This document shows, piece after piece, positions 1-12,000 of a stretch of DNA of 64,000 bases. The notes beneath the pieces are model-generated. The model did no database searches and was not told the origin of the DNA. It saw only the letters and a program-made list of their open reading frames with translations. Origin of the DNA: Bubalus kerabau (Eukaryota; Chordata; Mammalia; Artiodactyla; Bovidae); NCBI RefSeq assembly GCF_029407905.1, contig NC_073629.1, positions 54,138,301-54,202,300 of the forward strand, read 5' to 3'. Numbering within the stretch: the stretch's first letter is position 1; every line of letters begins with the position of its first letter. Both the position numbers and the translations under genes were made by a program.

Positions 1-429
1 TATCTTATTTTTTAAACTGGATGCAAAGATGTTTTAAAAACTAGATCACAAAAATTTGAAAAATTTATTCATTGCAATGATCTTCACCTTGCCCAGGCCC
101 AATAATAATAGGTAATCCAATATTAATTCTAAAGAGGAGAGAAATTTTTAATCCCTTGTAATGTCAATTTGGAAAGATAAAATACTTTTCAATCAAGGCA
201 AAAATAAAATAAATATAAAAAACAAAATTCAGTGTACAGTCAAAAATAGGTAAAGTATCTGTTGTATAGTATTTGGTATTATGTTTTCACAAAGAATGCT
301 GAAAAAGACATTTCCTTACCTTTTATTTATGTATATTCTTGACAATCTATTTTGATCAAATACACTTGATTTCATTTAGAGATATATTACAAAGTTAAAT
401 AAAATACAATAACAGAGAAAGTAACAATA

Positions 430-2400
430 ATCCAGCTCAAATGTTTAAGATTTATTAAGACATATTTCATACCATATGATTCACCCTTTTGAAGTATGTA
501 ACCAATGTTTTTCAGAACATTCACAGATATGCACAAACATCACCTCAATCAACTCTAGAACATTTTCATCACCTCACAAAGAAATCTGGTATCCTGTTAT
601 TTATTTCTCCCTATATACCCCCACAGCCCAAAGCAACCACTAATCTACTTTCTAACCCTATAGATTTCTGTATTCTAGACTTTCAAATGAAAAGAATCAT
701 ATATGTGGACTTTTGTGACTAGTTTCTTTCATTTTATTAACCTTTTCAAGGTTCATTTAAGTTCTAGCATATATCAGTAGCTCATCTTAAGGCTGGAAAA
801 TATTCTACTGTATGGATGAACCACATTTTGTTAAACCATTCATCCACTGATGAGCATTTGGGTTGTTTATACTTCTGGCTACTCTGAATAATGATGCTAT
901 GTGTATCCATACATAAATTTTTGTGTAGATATATGTTTTCATATTTCTTAATACATACCTAACAGTGGAACTACTGGATCTTATGGTAATTTGTTTAATC
1001 ATTTGAGGAATTGTTTTCCCAAGTGCCTGGACCATTTTACATTCCCACCAATGGTATATGAAGATTTCTCCACATCCTTGCTAAGGCCTGTTATTATCTT
1101 TTTGATTCTAGTCATTCAGGTAAGTAAAAGTGGTCAATCTCACATGGTCTTGATTTTATTTCCCTGCTAACTAACTGTTGAGCATTTTTTATGGGCTTAT
1201 TGGCTATCTGTATGTCTTCTGGGGGAAAAAATGTCTGTTCAGATGCTTTTTTCAAATGGGCTATTTGTCTTTTTATTGAATTTAAAAATTCTATATATTC
1301 TAGATACAAGTCTCTTAGAGGTATAATTTGCAAATGTTTTCTCCTTCTCTGTGAGCTGTCTTTTCACTTTCTTAATGTGTCCTCTGAAGCACAAAAGTTT
1401 TTAATTTTGATAAAATCCAGTTTCATTGTTGTTTGGTCAGTAAGTTGTGTCCAACTCTTTTGCGACTCTGTGGACTGTTGCCCACCAGGCTCCTTTGTTC
1501 ACAGAATTTCCCAGGCAAGAATACTGGAGTGGATTGCCATTTTTCTTCTCCAGGGGATTTTCCTGACCTAGGGATCAAACCTGCGTCTCCTGCACTGGCA
1601 GGCGGATTCTTTACTGCTGAGCCACCAGTGAAGCCCGAAGTCCAATTTACTTGTTTTTCATTTGGTTGCTCTTTCAGTGTCAGATGAATTTCTTGCCAAA
1701 TCCAAAGTCATGAAGACTTACTCTTGTTTCCTTCTGAGAGTTTTATAGTTCTAGCCCTTGCATTTAGGTGCTGTATGTTAGTTTGTGCATGTGGCTATTC
1801 AGTTGTTCCAGCAGCGTTTGTGGAAAAGACTATTCTCTCCTCACTAAATAATTTTGACATCTTGGCTAAAAAAAAAAAATTTTACCATAGATTTATGAGT
1901 TTATCTCTGGACTCTCAATTCTATTCCATTGATCTGTATGTCTGTCCTTGTGCCAGTACCACTCTGTCTTGATTACTGTGGCTTTGTAGTTAAGTTTTGA
2001 AATCATGAAGCAGTAGTCTCTCTGTTTTCTTCTTTTTTTATGATTGTTCGGCTATTGTAGGTTCCTTGAAATTCCCTATGAATTTTTGAATCAACTTGTC
2101 AATTTTTGCAAAGAAGTCAGGTGACATTCTGACAGGGATTGGGCTGAATCAGTAGATCAGTCTCGGGAGTATTACCATCTTAACATTAAGTATTCTGTTC
2201 TGTGAACATTTATTTAGTATCCCATTTATTTAGATCTTCTTTAATTTCTTTTAACAAGGTTTTATAGTTTTCAAAGTGTAAGTTTTGTACTTCTTTTGTT
2301 AAATTTATTCCTGAGTATTTAATTCTTGATGTTACCATGAACTGTTTTCTTAATTTCACTTTCAGACTGGCTCTAAATTTTTAACAATGTAAAAATGGAA
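430..2400 (-). mobile_element. Old L1 LINE, ORF2 end and 3' UTR, antisense
   Basis: The reverse complement reads as the end of L1 ORF2 and its 3' UTR. The segment at about 780-1100 is the familiar late-ORF2 region, followed by the region with the 'subtract boot' tract typical of mammalian L1M elements. All frames are broken. It is interrupted by the Bov-tA at 1431-1636, so it predates that SINE. Subfamily not determined. Confidence 0.75.
1431..1636 (-). mobile_element. Bov-tA SINE inside the L1
   Basis: Reverse-complement Bov-tA: the Bov-A tail (TGTGTCCAACTCTTTTGCGA) is followed by the tRNA-Glu-like head (GATCAAACCTGCGTCTCCTG) and GAGCCACCAG. The flanking L1 sequence shows an imperfect duplication (AATCCAGTTT versus AGTCCAATTT). 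Confidence 0.9.
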
Positions 2401-2851
2401 GTATGATTATCTCTAAGAATAATGTCCAGAAGACAAAAGGCAAATTAATTTTCTAGAATACATATCTTTTCCTGGCACCAAGGGCAATAAAAAATTTCTT
2501 GCCTTTGACCTCATGAAGGCAATTCTATGTAATGTAGCATACCACTTCCTCAATAATTATCCAACAATAAATATAACACCCATGAATCAAAATCATGTGT
2601 AAGATCTTTTTAAAAATATAGATGTTCTGGTCCCACCCTAAGTCAAGATTTAGGGAAAAGGGGTGAATCAGGGCCTGTGAATTTATAAGTATCTTGGTAA
2701 TTTTGATATCCATGACTACAGATCTAATTTCTACAACTGTAATTATTGTACAATTTGTCTACAGAAACATGAAAAAATTACTTAAATGCACTGAGTTAAA
2801 AAAAATAATGAAAACTGCCTTAAAGCACAACAATTATGTTTTCCAACTTAC

Positions 2852-3050
2852 TGGGTGATTTGCTGAGGCTCATCTTCTCCACAGGTTTTGCTAGCTTGGG
2901 TTTCTTGATAAAGGTTCCACCAGGCTTATTAAATGGTTGCATCATTTTTCTCTTTATTCCTCTTGCAGCAGCAACTGTCACATTGGTGGGTTTATTTTGA
3001 TAGTCAACAACAATTCCAGGTCTATGAATGCTTCCAAAATCACTCATATG
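2852..3050 (-). CDS. ZNF326: ZNF326 coding exon 6 (nuclear localisation signal region, residues 206-271)
   Basis: A 199-nt exon with acceptor AATTTGCAG and a consensus GTAAGT donor (2851-2846). It begins [12 protein letters not shown] and carries the bipartite basic signal KRK (238-240) and KKPK (254-257). It ends SLSKSPS plus one base, phase 1. The next exon is not in the window; it must lie left of position 1. Confidence 0.95.
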
Positions 3051-6000
3051 CTGCAAATTTGTGAAATCAATAAATATTAGCACAATATCCAAAGAACAAG
3101 TATGAATTCATATATAGATTACATTTTATCTATCTAGAATTTTTCAAATGAAAATTCCTCAGAATGTAACTAAATTTTACAAGTCCACTCTAAATACACT
3201 GAAAAACTCTGTAAATTATTACAGGAACTCAAATCCAGTGAATCAGTATTTTTATTTCCAGAAGAACAAATATGGATATTTCCTATTGTCTGATTATGAT
3301 TCAAAATTACTTGAGATCATAAACAACGTTATGTGCCTGTCAGAATATTACCACTTGTACAACTCTCTGACAACTCCTCTTCAGAGTTCCTAATCGATGT
3401 TTTCCCATGAAAAGACCTTAAAAGAAATCTTTACTTTACTAAAACCTGGCTTAAAACTAAGATACACAAAGAAGACCATATCTGAAGTTTGAAGTTAAAA
3501 AAGATCCAGAAATGATTTAGGATTTCTCCCTGTTGAAAAAGGGATGAGAAGGCGAGATGGAACATTAGTATGAAATAGGAGAGTTAAAGCATAACCATGC
3601 ATCAACTTCCAAGACACACTTCAGATCAAGAATTGCATCTGACGTTCCATTCACATTCTTACCTAGAGAAACATATTCTCACCCAGAAGCCCAAGAAGCA
3701 AAAGTTTACAGACGAAGAGTCATGCAACCAAACGACTCTTTGTGTCCTTTCTTCTCGTCGTTAACAAAACCCACTACACCAAGAAGCCACATGTTCATAC
3801 AAATTTATTCTACTAACCTTACTTTAGAAGATAAAGATTGAGGAGTAATCTGAAGAGAAGGATCCAATGGGAATTGTACAAGTGAAGATTAAAAAGGAAA
3901 GACCTATTGGTTCATCTATTTCATTAACAGGAAGAAAGAAAGAAAAGTCCACTTCGACTAGAATGGTGGAAACAATACCTGTTTTTCTATCATGAAAACA
4001 AAATTGGTATTTGAAGTCTCTTTGAGGAAAAAAATCGTTTGCCTAAAGTAATATACAGCATGGAAAACATTAAGAGTTTTCCAAATTTTCAAACTGGAGT
4101 AGATTTTCAATTTCAAAATCCAAAGCCTATTATCCCAACTATTTTCAATTAATCTACAACCATAAAGCATGGTAGAACAGCAACATACTAGTTGCTTACA
4201 TTTGTGTATTATGCTTAGGAATACCTATCTAACCTTGAATAAATTAAGTGTTTCCAGGTGATTCAAATAGTCATATCAGAAAAATCTTTATTAATTATCC
4301 ATTAAAGGTGCAATGCATTTTACATAAGTAAAGAGTAACTGTTATAAATGCAAAATTTCTACACAAGTATGACAAACTATGCTGATGTACCAAAGATTAG
4401 TGAGCAGTCAAAAATATGTGCCCTACTACATTTTTTTAATAGAAGCACTTTCCTCTGCAAAGAGAATATTAAGAGCAACTGACTTCAAAAAAAAAACCAA
4501 ACCAACAATTCTTACATGATGGCAAAAATACAATATTCTTTATAAAATCAAACTACATAATAACTCCACAATCTATGTACACTTCCTAGGTAAAATTTCT
4601 TGTCAGTCAAGTTACCTAAGAATGTAAAGGCATAATCTTTATACTACATATCCTGAAATTAAATATTTGAAGACTAGCATATTTATTCATTTAAGCAGTA
4701 ATTTACAAAATATTACTTCCTGGGAAGAAGCCATAGACATGTTTCTATAGGGAAGAAATTATTTCTCAATAGTAAAACTAGCGACAGAGTTAAGACAGAA
4801 CACCCAGCAACAGAACATACTGTAAGAGAGTGAGTTAGCAAAATTATACTGACCACAAATCATCTACAATCTACTATACATATCAACTTCTTCACCATGT
4901 AAACCTGGCTAAAGTGCCCTCAGCTATCACCAACTGTTAGTCTCTCTTGTGTTTAATGTGAAATATGAAGCTTTGAAGAAATTCTATGTGCTGGAGTTAA
5001 GCAGCAAAGTATATACGTTTTATCATACATTGCACCTTTAACCTACTCAGAAACTCCAAAAGGGTTCATTACCTTTAAAATAATCCAAGAACTGTCCCAC
5101 TAGCAAAACTGCTAGTGTTTACAAGGAAAAATGCAACTCCTTTTAACCCCTTTTAGACCAAACCTAATATCCTCACCTTTTTAATAAAGGGAGATTTAGC
5201 AAAACTATATGAACAGTCATCTCACACTGCCATGTATTTTCTGAGGTACTGGGAAAACTTTTACAGGCAACCTAAAAATTATGCTTCTGACTCAGCTTTT
5301 GCTTCAAAATACACTGGGATGAACAGTGTTTATTCTAGTTGAAAACCATGGTCTTGAAAGGGTTTAAAAGAGTGACTAGTGAAAAGAATCTGAAAAGATT
5401 CTGTTGTACTTACTCCTCGGCCTCGGCCTCTGCCTGTTGATGGTCCTCCAAAAGCATCATAGTTTCTGCTTCCAAACGTACTTTCAGGATAAGCAGGCGT
5501 TCCTCTCCCCCGAGAGCCTACAGGTGCAGGCTTCATATGGGGTGAAGAAAAACTGCTGTAGGAAGAGTAATTCTCTCTTCCTCTGTCCTCCATAAACCCA
5601 GGCCTCAATTTTGAACGGGAGTAAGGTGCTTCCCAGCTAGACCCGCCCTGGTTTCTACCTCCGAAAGAGTCAAGGCTATTCCGGTAGGAGCTCTCAAATC
5701 GACCACCATAACTACCTCCGAAGCGGCTTTGTTCGGGTTCATTAAAACCATAGCCAGATCTGTACAGATCTCGCCCACCCAGAGAAGACCTGGAGTCGTA
5801 AGACTCATAAGGTCCAAACCTGGAAGAGTTGCACAGTGAGGGAAAAAACAAAAGTAAGCTTACTAATGTTAGACAATTCAAAAGACAAATTATCAGATGA
5901 CATTTATCAACTAAAATTCATTTATACCATACTGGTTTGCAGTTCTACTTTTATTCACACTTGATTAGGGCTGGGCAGTTCAACATGAGACCAGATAGAA

Positions 6001-9000
6001 AGCTATCTGAGTCAGTGTTTAAATATGAATTGAGTTAAGTAACCTTAGCTTAAATATCTGCTTTTTGGCAGCTTTCTATTTTATTAGAAAAGATTTGTCT
6101 GTCATTATTTAAGCCCAGCCCTAGTCTTGGAAAAAGTCATTTGTTAAAGTTCACAGACTACTCAAACTTTCTTTTGAACCCATCTCTAATACTGTAAAAT
6201 ACAAAATATTTACAACATTTTGGCTTTCAATAGGGACACAAATTGAAGACTACAAGGATGTAGGCTACTTGTCACACAGAAGAGATCCTTTTGCACCCCC
6301 AATAATCTATATGACAAAACTGCTTCATTATGTCTACAGCAGTCAAAATTGGGAGAATTATCTGGTTATAAAATTTAACAACCTGCTAAACTTTGGTTAA
6401 CGTTAATAATCAATTCTTAGTCACTTTTCACTTGTATACTAATAAATCTACAAATCTAGAAAAATAAGCACATAAAACAGAACATAAAAGACCACCAATA
6501 TATACCCTTTGCATATGAATTTTCAAGGCAGATTAGAAAGAATACATGTTATAATGTCTTCAATTATTTGAAAAATTATTCCCTATTATCACATGAAATT
6601 ATCACATAAAGCTATTCTAAAAAAGGGAGCACACAGTCTCCACAAGGTTTTAATAGAGTCAACAGAAGAAACAAATCATACTTCTCACCAAAGCATGGAT
6701 TACAAAAGTTGCTTATCTTACAACATAGTTTTATAAAGGCCCACAATTACATGAGATAAATTATAACATCTACATAGTTCACACACATTACATTTACAAT
6801 GTAACAGGGCAGCAACTGATAAAGTAAAATATTTAAACGTATTACATTACTTCAAATATTTATCACTAAATAGAAGGCACTTTACTTCTGAATCCTAGTA
6901 ACCATATAAAAATCATTCCTCCTTCCAACTACATTTTTCAAAACATCTATCACATAAGCAAAATTGTTGTATCTATTTTTCTGATTTTTCTCTACTATAA
7001 ACCATAATGGCACACTTAAGCAGAAAAAAGGAAAGTAAGTATCATTCAATCCATCCTTAAGGAAACCAGATCCTTCAATTTATGAAGAAGGACAATACTT
7101 TCAAAAAGTTTCCTAACTAGTTTTACTTATATCAATATTTCATAGGAATCTCTGCACCTCAAAAATCTCTGCGCCTCCTTGGCCTAAAATGTGGTCAACC
7201 CTAAAGCCTACAGCAGTTCAGCTAGGTTTAAGCTTTACACAGCATCAACAATGAAACATAAGTACAATCAAAACTGTACTGCATTAAAATAAACAAAGAT
7301 ATTGTACTCATTCATGGCTTTAATATAAAGCTCCTTGTCTAGACCAGAAGTGTTTCTGGCATAAGTAGAACCTGCCAATAAATAACCTAAACATGATTTA
7401 AAGAATATTTTTATTATTACAATATGCTCCTGTAACTCACATTAAAACTAAAATTAAAAGAATAACTATCTTAAATGTTTCTTACAAACTGAGTGTTGCT
7501 AGACAGATTTGGTTAACTTCATTCTAGTCAAAGACTGCTTTGCTACTCTATAAAGCACTCCACATTAGTGAATACATTTTTGAAAAATCATAAGAAAAAG
7601 CTTCACAAATAATATTTCCAATAATATTTTTATATCATTTGTTTAGGGCATTTTGACTGACAAGGAGTTAAAAAAAAGTCACTGCTAAAGACAGAAAATC
7701 TTACTCTAGTATAATGAAATAATGGTTTTCCTGAGGTTTTCCTAAAGTAATGTCTGCCAATGATGTCAAGACAGTTTTTATAACCACTAACACCTTTAAA
7801 CATTTAAGGTGATTATTCAGTTCTAAATATAGTTTAAATATCACAACATGCCTAAAGAATACTTAAATTATCTAGAATCTTATAGTCATCTACTTATTTG
7901 GCCAAGTGATGAAGCAATTTACCTGCTACCCCCACCACCACCACTGTGATTGTCCATGCCATATGACTGGTTTAGGTAGGAGTCCATGGATCTTTGACCC
8001 CCATAGGATCCATGGCCATAGTCACGATCCATCCCTATAAAGAGTTTAAAAAGAAAAAAAATTAAATGATGCTCACCTTTAGTGGCACTCAAAAGAAGAA
8101 TTTTTAGATAAATATCCTTGAATGCCAGACCTCCGTAAGATCCAGGGCCATAATCACGATCCATTCCTAAAAGACAGTCAATAACAAAAGGTCAATAAAA
8201 TACCATTCTCAGTCACCTGAAATGATAATTCATTGTTAACATTAGCTAAATTCACACTAGACACTGAGGGAAAAACCATACAGATTATAATCTACTGAAA
8301 AACCAGATCTGCTAATGAAACCTAATTTTTTTTAAAAAAGCTATCAACTAAAAAGTTCTAAATTAAAATTATCTTCAATTTAGCCAATATTTACACAACA
8401 AGGGTACTACCATAGGGTCCTATGTCATATAATCTACTGAAAAATCAGATTTGCCAATAAGACCTGATTAAAAAAAAAACATCAACTAAAAAGTTCTATA
8501 TTAAAATTATCTTCAATTTAGCCAATATTTACATGACTAGGATACTACCATAGGGTCCTATGTCAGGTGCTACAATGGTAAATAGTTAATAATTCCTATT
8601 CTCAAGAAAATAGGGTATTTAAAATATTAAAAGGAAAAAAATTTTTATAGTATCATTTTCTGCATCTGCTGCTGCTGCTGCTAAGTCGCTTAAGTCGTGT
8701 CCGACTCTGTGCGACCCCGTAGACGGCAGCCCACCAGGCTCCCCGTCCCTGGGATTCTCCAGGCAAGAACACTGGAGTGGGTTGCCATTTCCTTCTCCAA
8801 TGCATGAAAGTGAAAAGTGAAAATGAAGTTGCTCAGTCGTGTCCAACTCTTCACAACCCCATGGACTGCAGCCTACCAGGCTCCATGGAATTTTCCAGGC
8901 AAGAGTACTGGAGTGGGTTGCCATCGCCTTCTCCTTTCTGCATCTAACTCCTCTCAAAACATCTAAAAATCCGAGGCAGCCTCATTTTAAATCTGACCAA

Positions 9001-12000
9001 TTGAAATCAGTTCATACACTAATTGAAATAGATATTTTTAAAAAGTAAAATCAGAATGGGGCCATTATGTGGTACTCTGCATATAAATAATGACTCAAAT
9101 ATTTAAATCCTCAAATACTTTGAATAAAGAGAATGAATGTGAATTCTAACAATGTAAACACTAAAAAAATTAAAATATAATCAAAGCACTAAGTGTTTTA
9201 TTACAATTCCTATAATTCCACCTACATCCCCACCTCTCACATGAAAGAAAAATACAACAAAAAAGGTAATAAAATGAATTCACTATGATTATAAAATTGA
9301 AAAAATTTAAAAACCATTTACAATGTGTTTCCTATAAAGTCCTTTAAAAGTCTTCATTTATCACCCTCTCCAAGTTTTATGTACTAAGAGTATACACAAA
9401 GCAAGTACATTTATTTTTATTTTTTTAAAAACACTAAATTTAAATTATAATTACATAAATATTCTGGTCCTAACAACAAAATCTTGCAACTTTAAACCTG
9501 AAAGCAACCTAAATGATCAAATTTAACCTTTTCATTTGATAGATTGTGGAACCAAAAAGATGAAATGATTTTCCCAAAGTCTTATAAATATCCACCACTT
9601 TAGCTTCGCACTGTTGCTTCTACATGAAATGCTCTCTCTACTGCCCAAATAGTAGCTTACTGAAATTCTTTAATTTTTTAAAGTCCATTTCAAATACTAA
9701 CCCTTACTGATGTTGTCTCAATTGATTATCTCTTTCTTTTGAATATCTGCAAAAGTCTGTAGTTTTTACATGGTGTTTACGATACTCTGCCTTATACAGT
9801 ATTCTGCTATCTGTGGCCTCATTTATTTAATCTTTTTTTTTTTTTTTTGACTGCACCACGCGGCATGCGGGGTCTTAGTTCCACAACCAGGGATCAAATC
9901 CATGCACCCTGCAGTAGACGTGTGTAGTCTTAAACCACTGGACCTCCAGGAAAGTCCTGTGACCTCACTTTAAATGTACACTAGTCTGTGGTCAGGGTCT
10001 CTTTTTTACTAGTTTTTTATGGACCCCAGGCCTGCAGGTTTCAATAGCCTGTTGACCACTAGTTGCCAGGACCCTTTCAGGGGATCCACAAGGTCAAACT
10101 ATTTTTATAAACATTATTGATACTAAAACATTATTTGCCTTTTTCACAGTGATGAAAATTTTTCTGCATTGATGATACAAAACCACTCATTGGTAAAACA
10201 GTTTTTGCTATAGCACAGATCAAGGCAGTGACACCAGATCACACTAGTATTGATAGTTGTATTGCACACTTGCAGTAAAAAAATAAAATACAAAAGATAA
10301 TAAAAATAATAAAATAATCTTCACTTAAAGAATGTCCTTGATGAAGAAGTAAAAATTGGCAATTTTATTAAATCATGACCTTTGTGTATACTTTATGATA
10401 TTCTGGATAGTAAAATGGAAAGTATACATAAAGCAATTTTGCTGCATATCACTGCATAAAGTTTCATTAAGTGCCGTAGTTCTCTTTAGGAAAAGCCACT
10501 GAATTAGCCATTTTTTACAAGGAATACTGTTTTTACTAAAAGGAAAGACTGACATTCAAAAACTATGGCTTTCAGACTTGAGCTTCTGGCAGACACTTTC
10601 TCAAAAATGAAGTGGAACTGTCACTTCAAAGAAAACAAGTGATAGTATTTGTTGCCAAAGATAAAATTCAAGGACTCATGTGAAAATTAAAATTTAAAAC
10701 TTGAGCTTGACAGTTTCCCAATACTTAAAAGGCTTTTCTGATGAAACTGACACTGGTATTACTGAATATAACTTTTTAATTTCTACAATAAAATCTGCCA
10801 ATATTTGAAAAATCTGAATAACTCTATAAACCAGTATTTTTCAAATAACTAATACCTGATATTACAGGATTACACATCATAAAAAGATCCATTCAAAGTA
10901 CAAGGCATACCAATGGATTTTAATGACAAAAAGTTTACCAATATAAAAAAGTACTAATGAGATATTCTAAATGTTTTTTGTCTATACTAAGACTTGAAAT
11001 CAAGTTCATATTAAGACAGCACACCTCAATTCAGACCATCCACACTGAAAGTACTCAATAGTCATACACAGCTAGTGTCTACTAGTGTCTACCACACAGA
11101 TAACACAGTTCCAGACTAATAAAAGTCATTTGTCTTTAGAGTTGATAAGTATACAATGTAAGTTGCTCATAACTCTCAAACAGAGAACAATTTCGACATT
11201 AAGATGAAGACTTCAAAATAAAAAGCTTTCCTCTAAAAAGTATTAAAAAGTAATTTTAGAGTTAGATTCAGTTAGGTACACAAAACAAAAAAATTTAAAT
11301 TGCTATTTCTGCTAATTTCTATTTTCAGTCAGCAGAGGCTGCCTTTGGATACTAAATCCTTCAGTTTTTTGATTCTGTATATTTTTACTTCACTACAAAG
11401 TCATAAATTACTAACATTTATGGAACACTCACCTTTTCCCAGGCACTAGAGAGTACACAAAGATTAATAGAGCTATCTTTACACAGAATGTCTTTTGGTT
11501 TTTTGTTCATAGTACTGTCACTAATCAGTTAGTTAAAAAGGAAAAGAGTAAAAGTCTTTGTAAGTACTGCATATAATCAGTGTTGATTATAGGGATAGAG
11601 TCTATAAGAGGACCATGACCATTTACATATAAACTAGATTCTTCCAGGTTACTGAATGAATTTAAAAATCACTTTAAAAATAAAGTTATTAACACTATAA
11701 CATATCTTTACTGTTAATAGTAAATGAGAACAAGGATATACTGTACAACACAAGGAATACTGCAGTATAACCTTCAAAAATTGTGAAACACTGTTATACA
11801 TCTGACATATTTAGCATTCCATCAATTATCCCTGAATAAAATATATATTAAATAAGAAAGCTATTCATTCAAAATTAATCTGACATATTTTAAATCAAAT
11901 CTACTCTACTGATTTGATTACACCCTTCTGGCTGAGCTGGTAAAGAATCACAATGCGATAGACCTGGAATCAATCCCTGGGTTGGGAAGATTCCCTGGAG

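Larger units (their letters stand above)
1..2851 (-). other. ZNF326: ZNF326 intron 6 (5' part only)
   Basis: The intron starts with the exon 6 donor at 2851 and runs off the left edge. It is AT-rich. An antisense L1 with a nested Bov-tA covers roughly 430-2400. I see no repeat or exon in 1-430 or 2400-2851, and no match to later ZNF326 exons. Confidence 0.85.

Noticed and set aside
1..2851. Search for the next ZNF326 exon (zinc-finger region) in intron 6
   Set aside because: No segment between acceptor- and donor-like sites reads as the expected acidic/basic linker or zinc finger; the segment is L1 or AT-rich unique DNA.
4302..5041. 14-bp inverted pair TTAAAGGTGCAATG / CATTGCACCTTTAA in intron 5
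   Set aside because: A match of this length 700 bp apart is not very unlikely by chance, and no transposon ends or duplications flank it.
8619..8957. Open frames of 60-120 codons over SINEs, here and at 15407, 19342, 21075, 21357, 25908, 39263 and 57111
   Set aside because: They are translations of Bov-A2 and Bov-tA sequence; the same peptides (for example [16 protein letters not shown]) recur at every copy.
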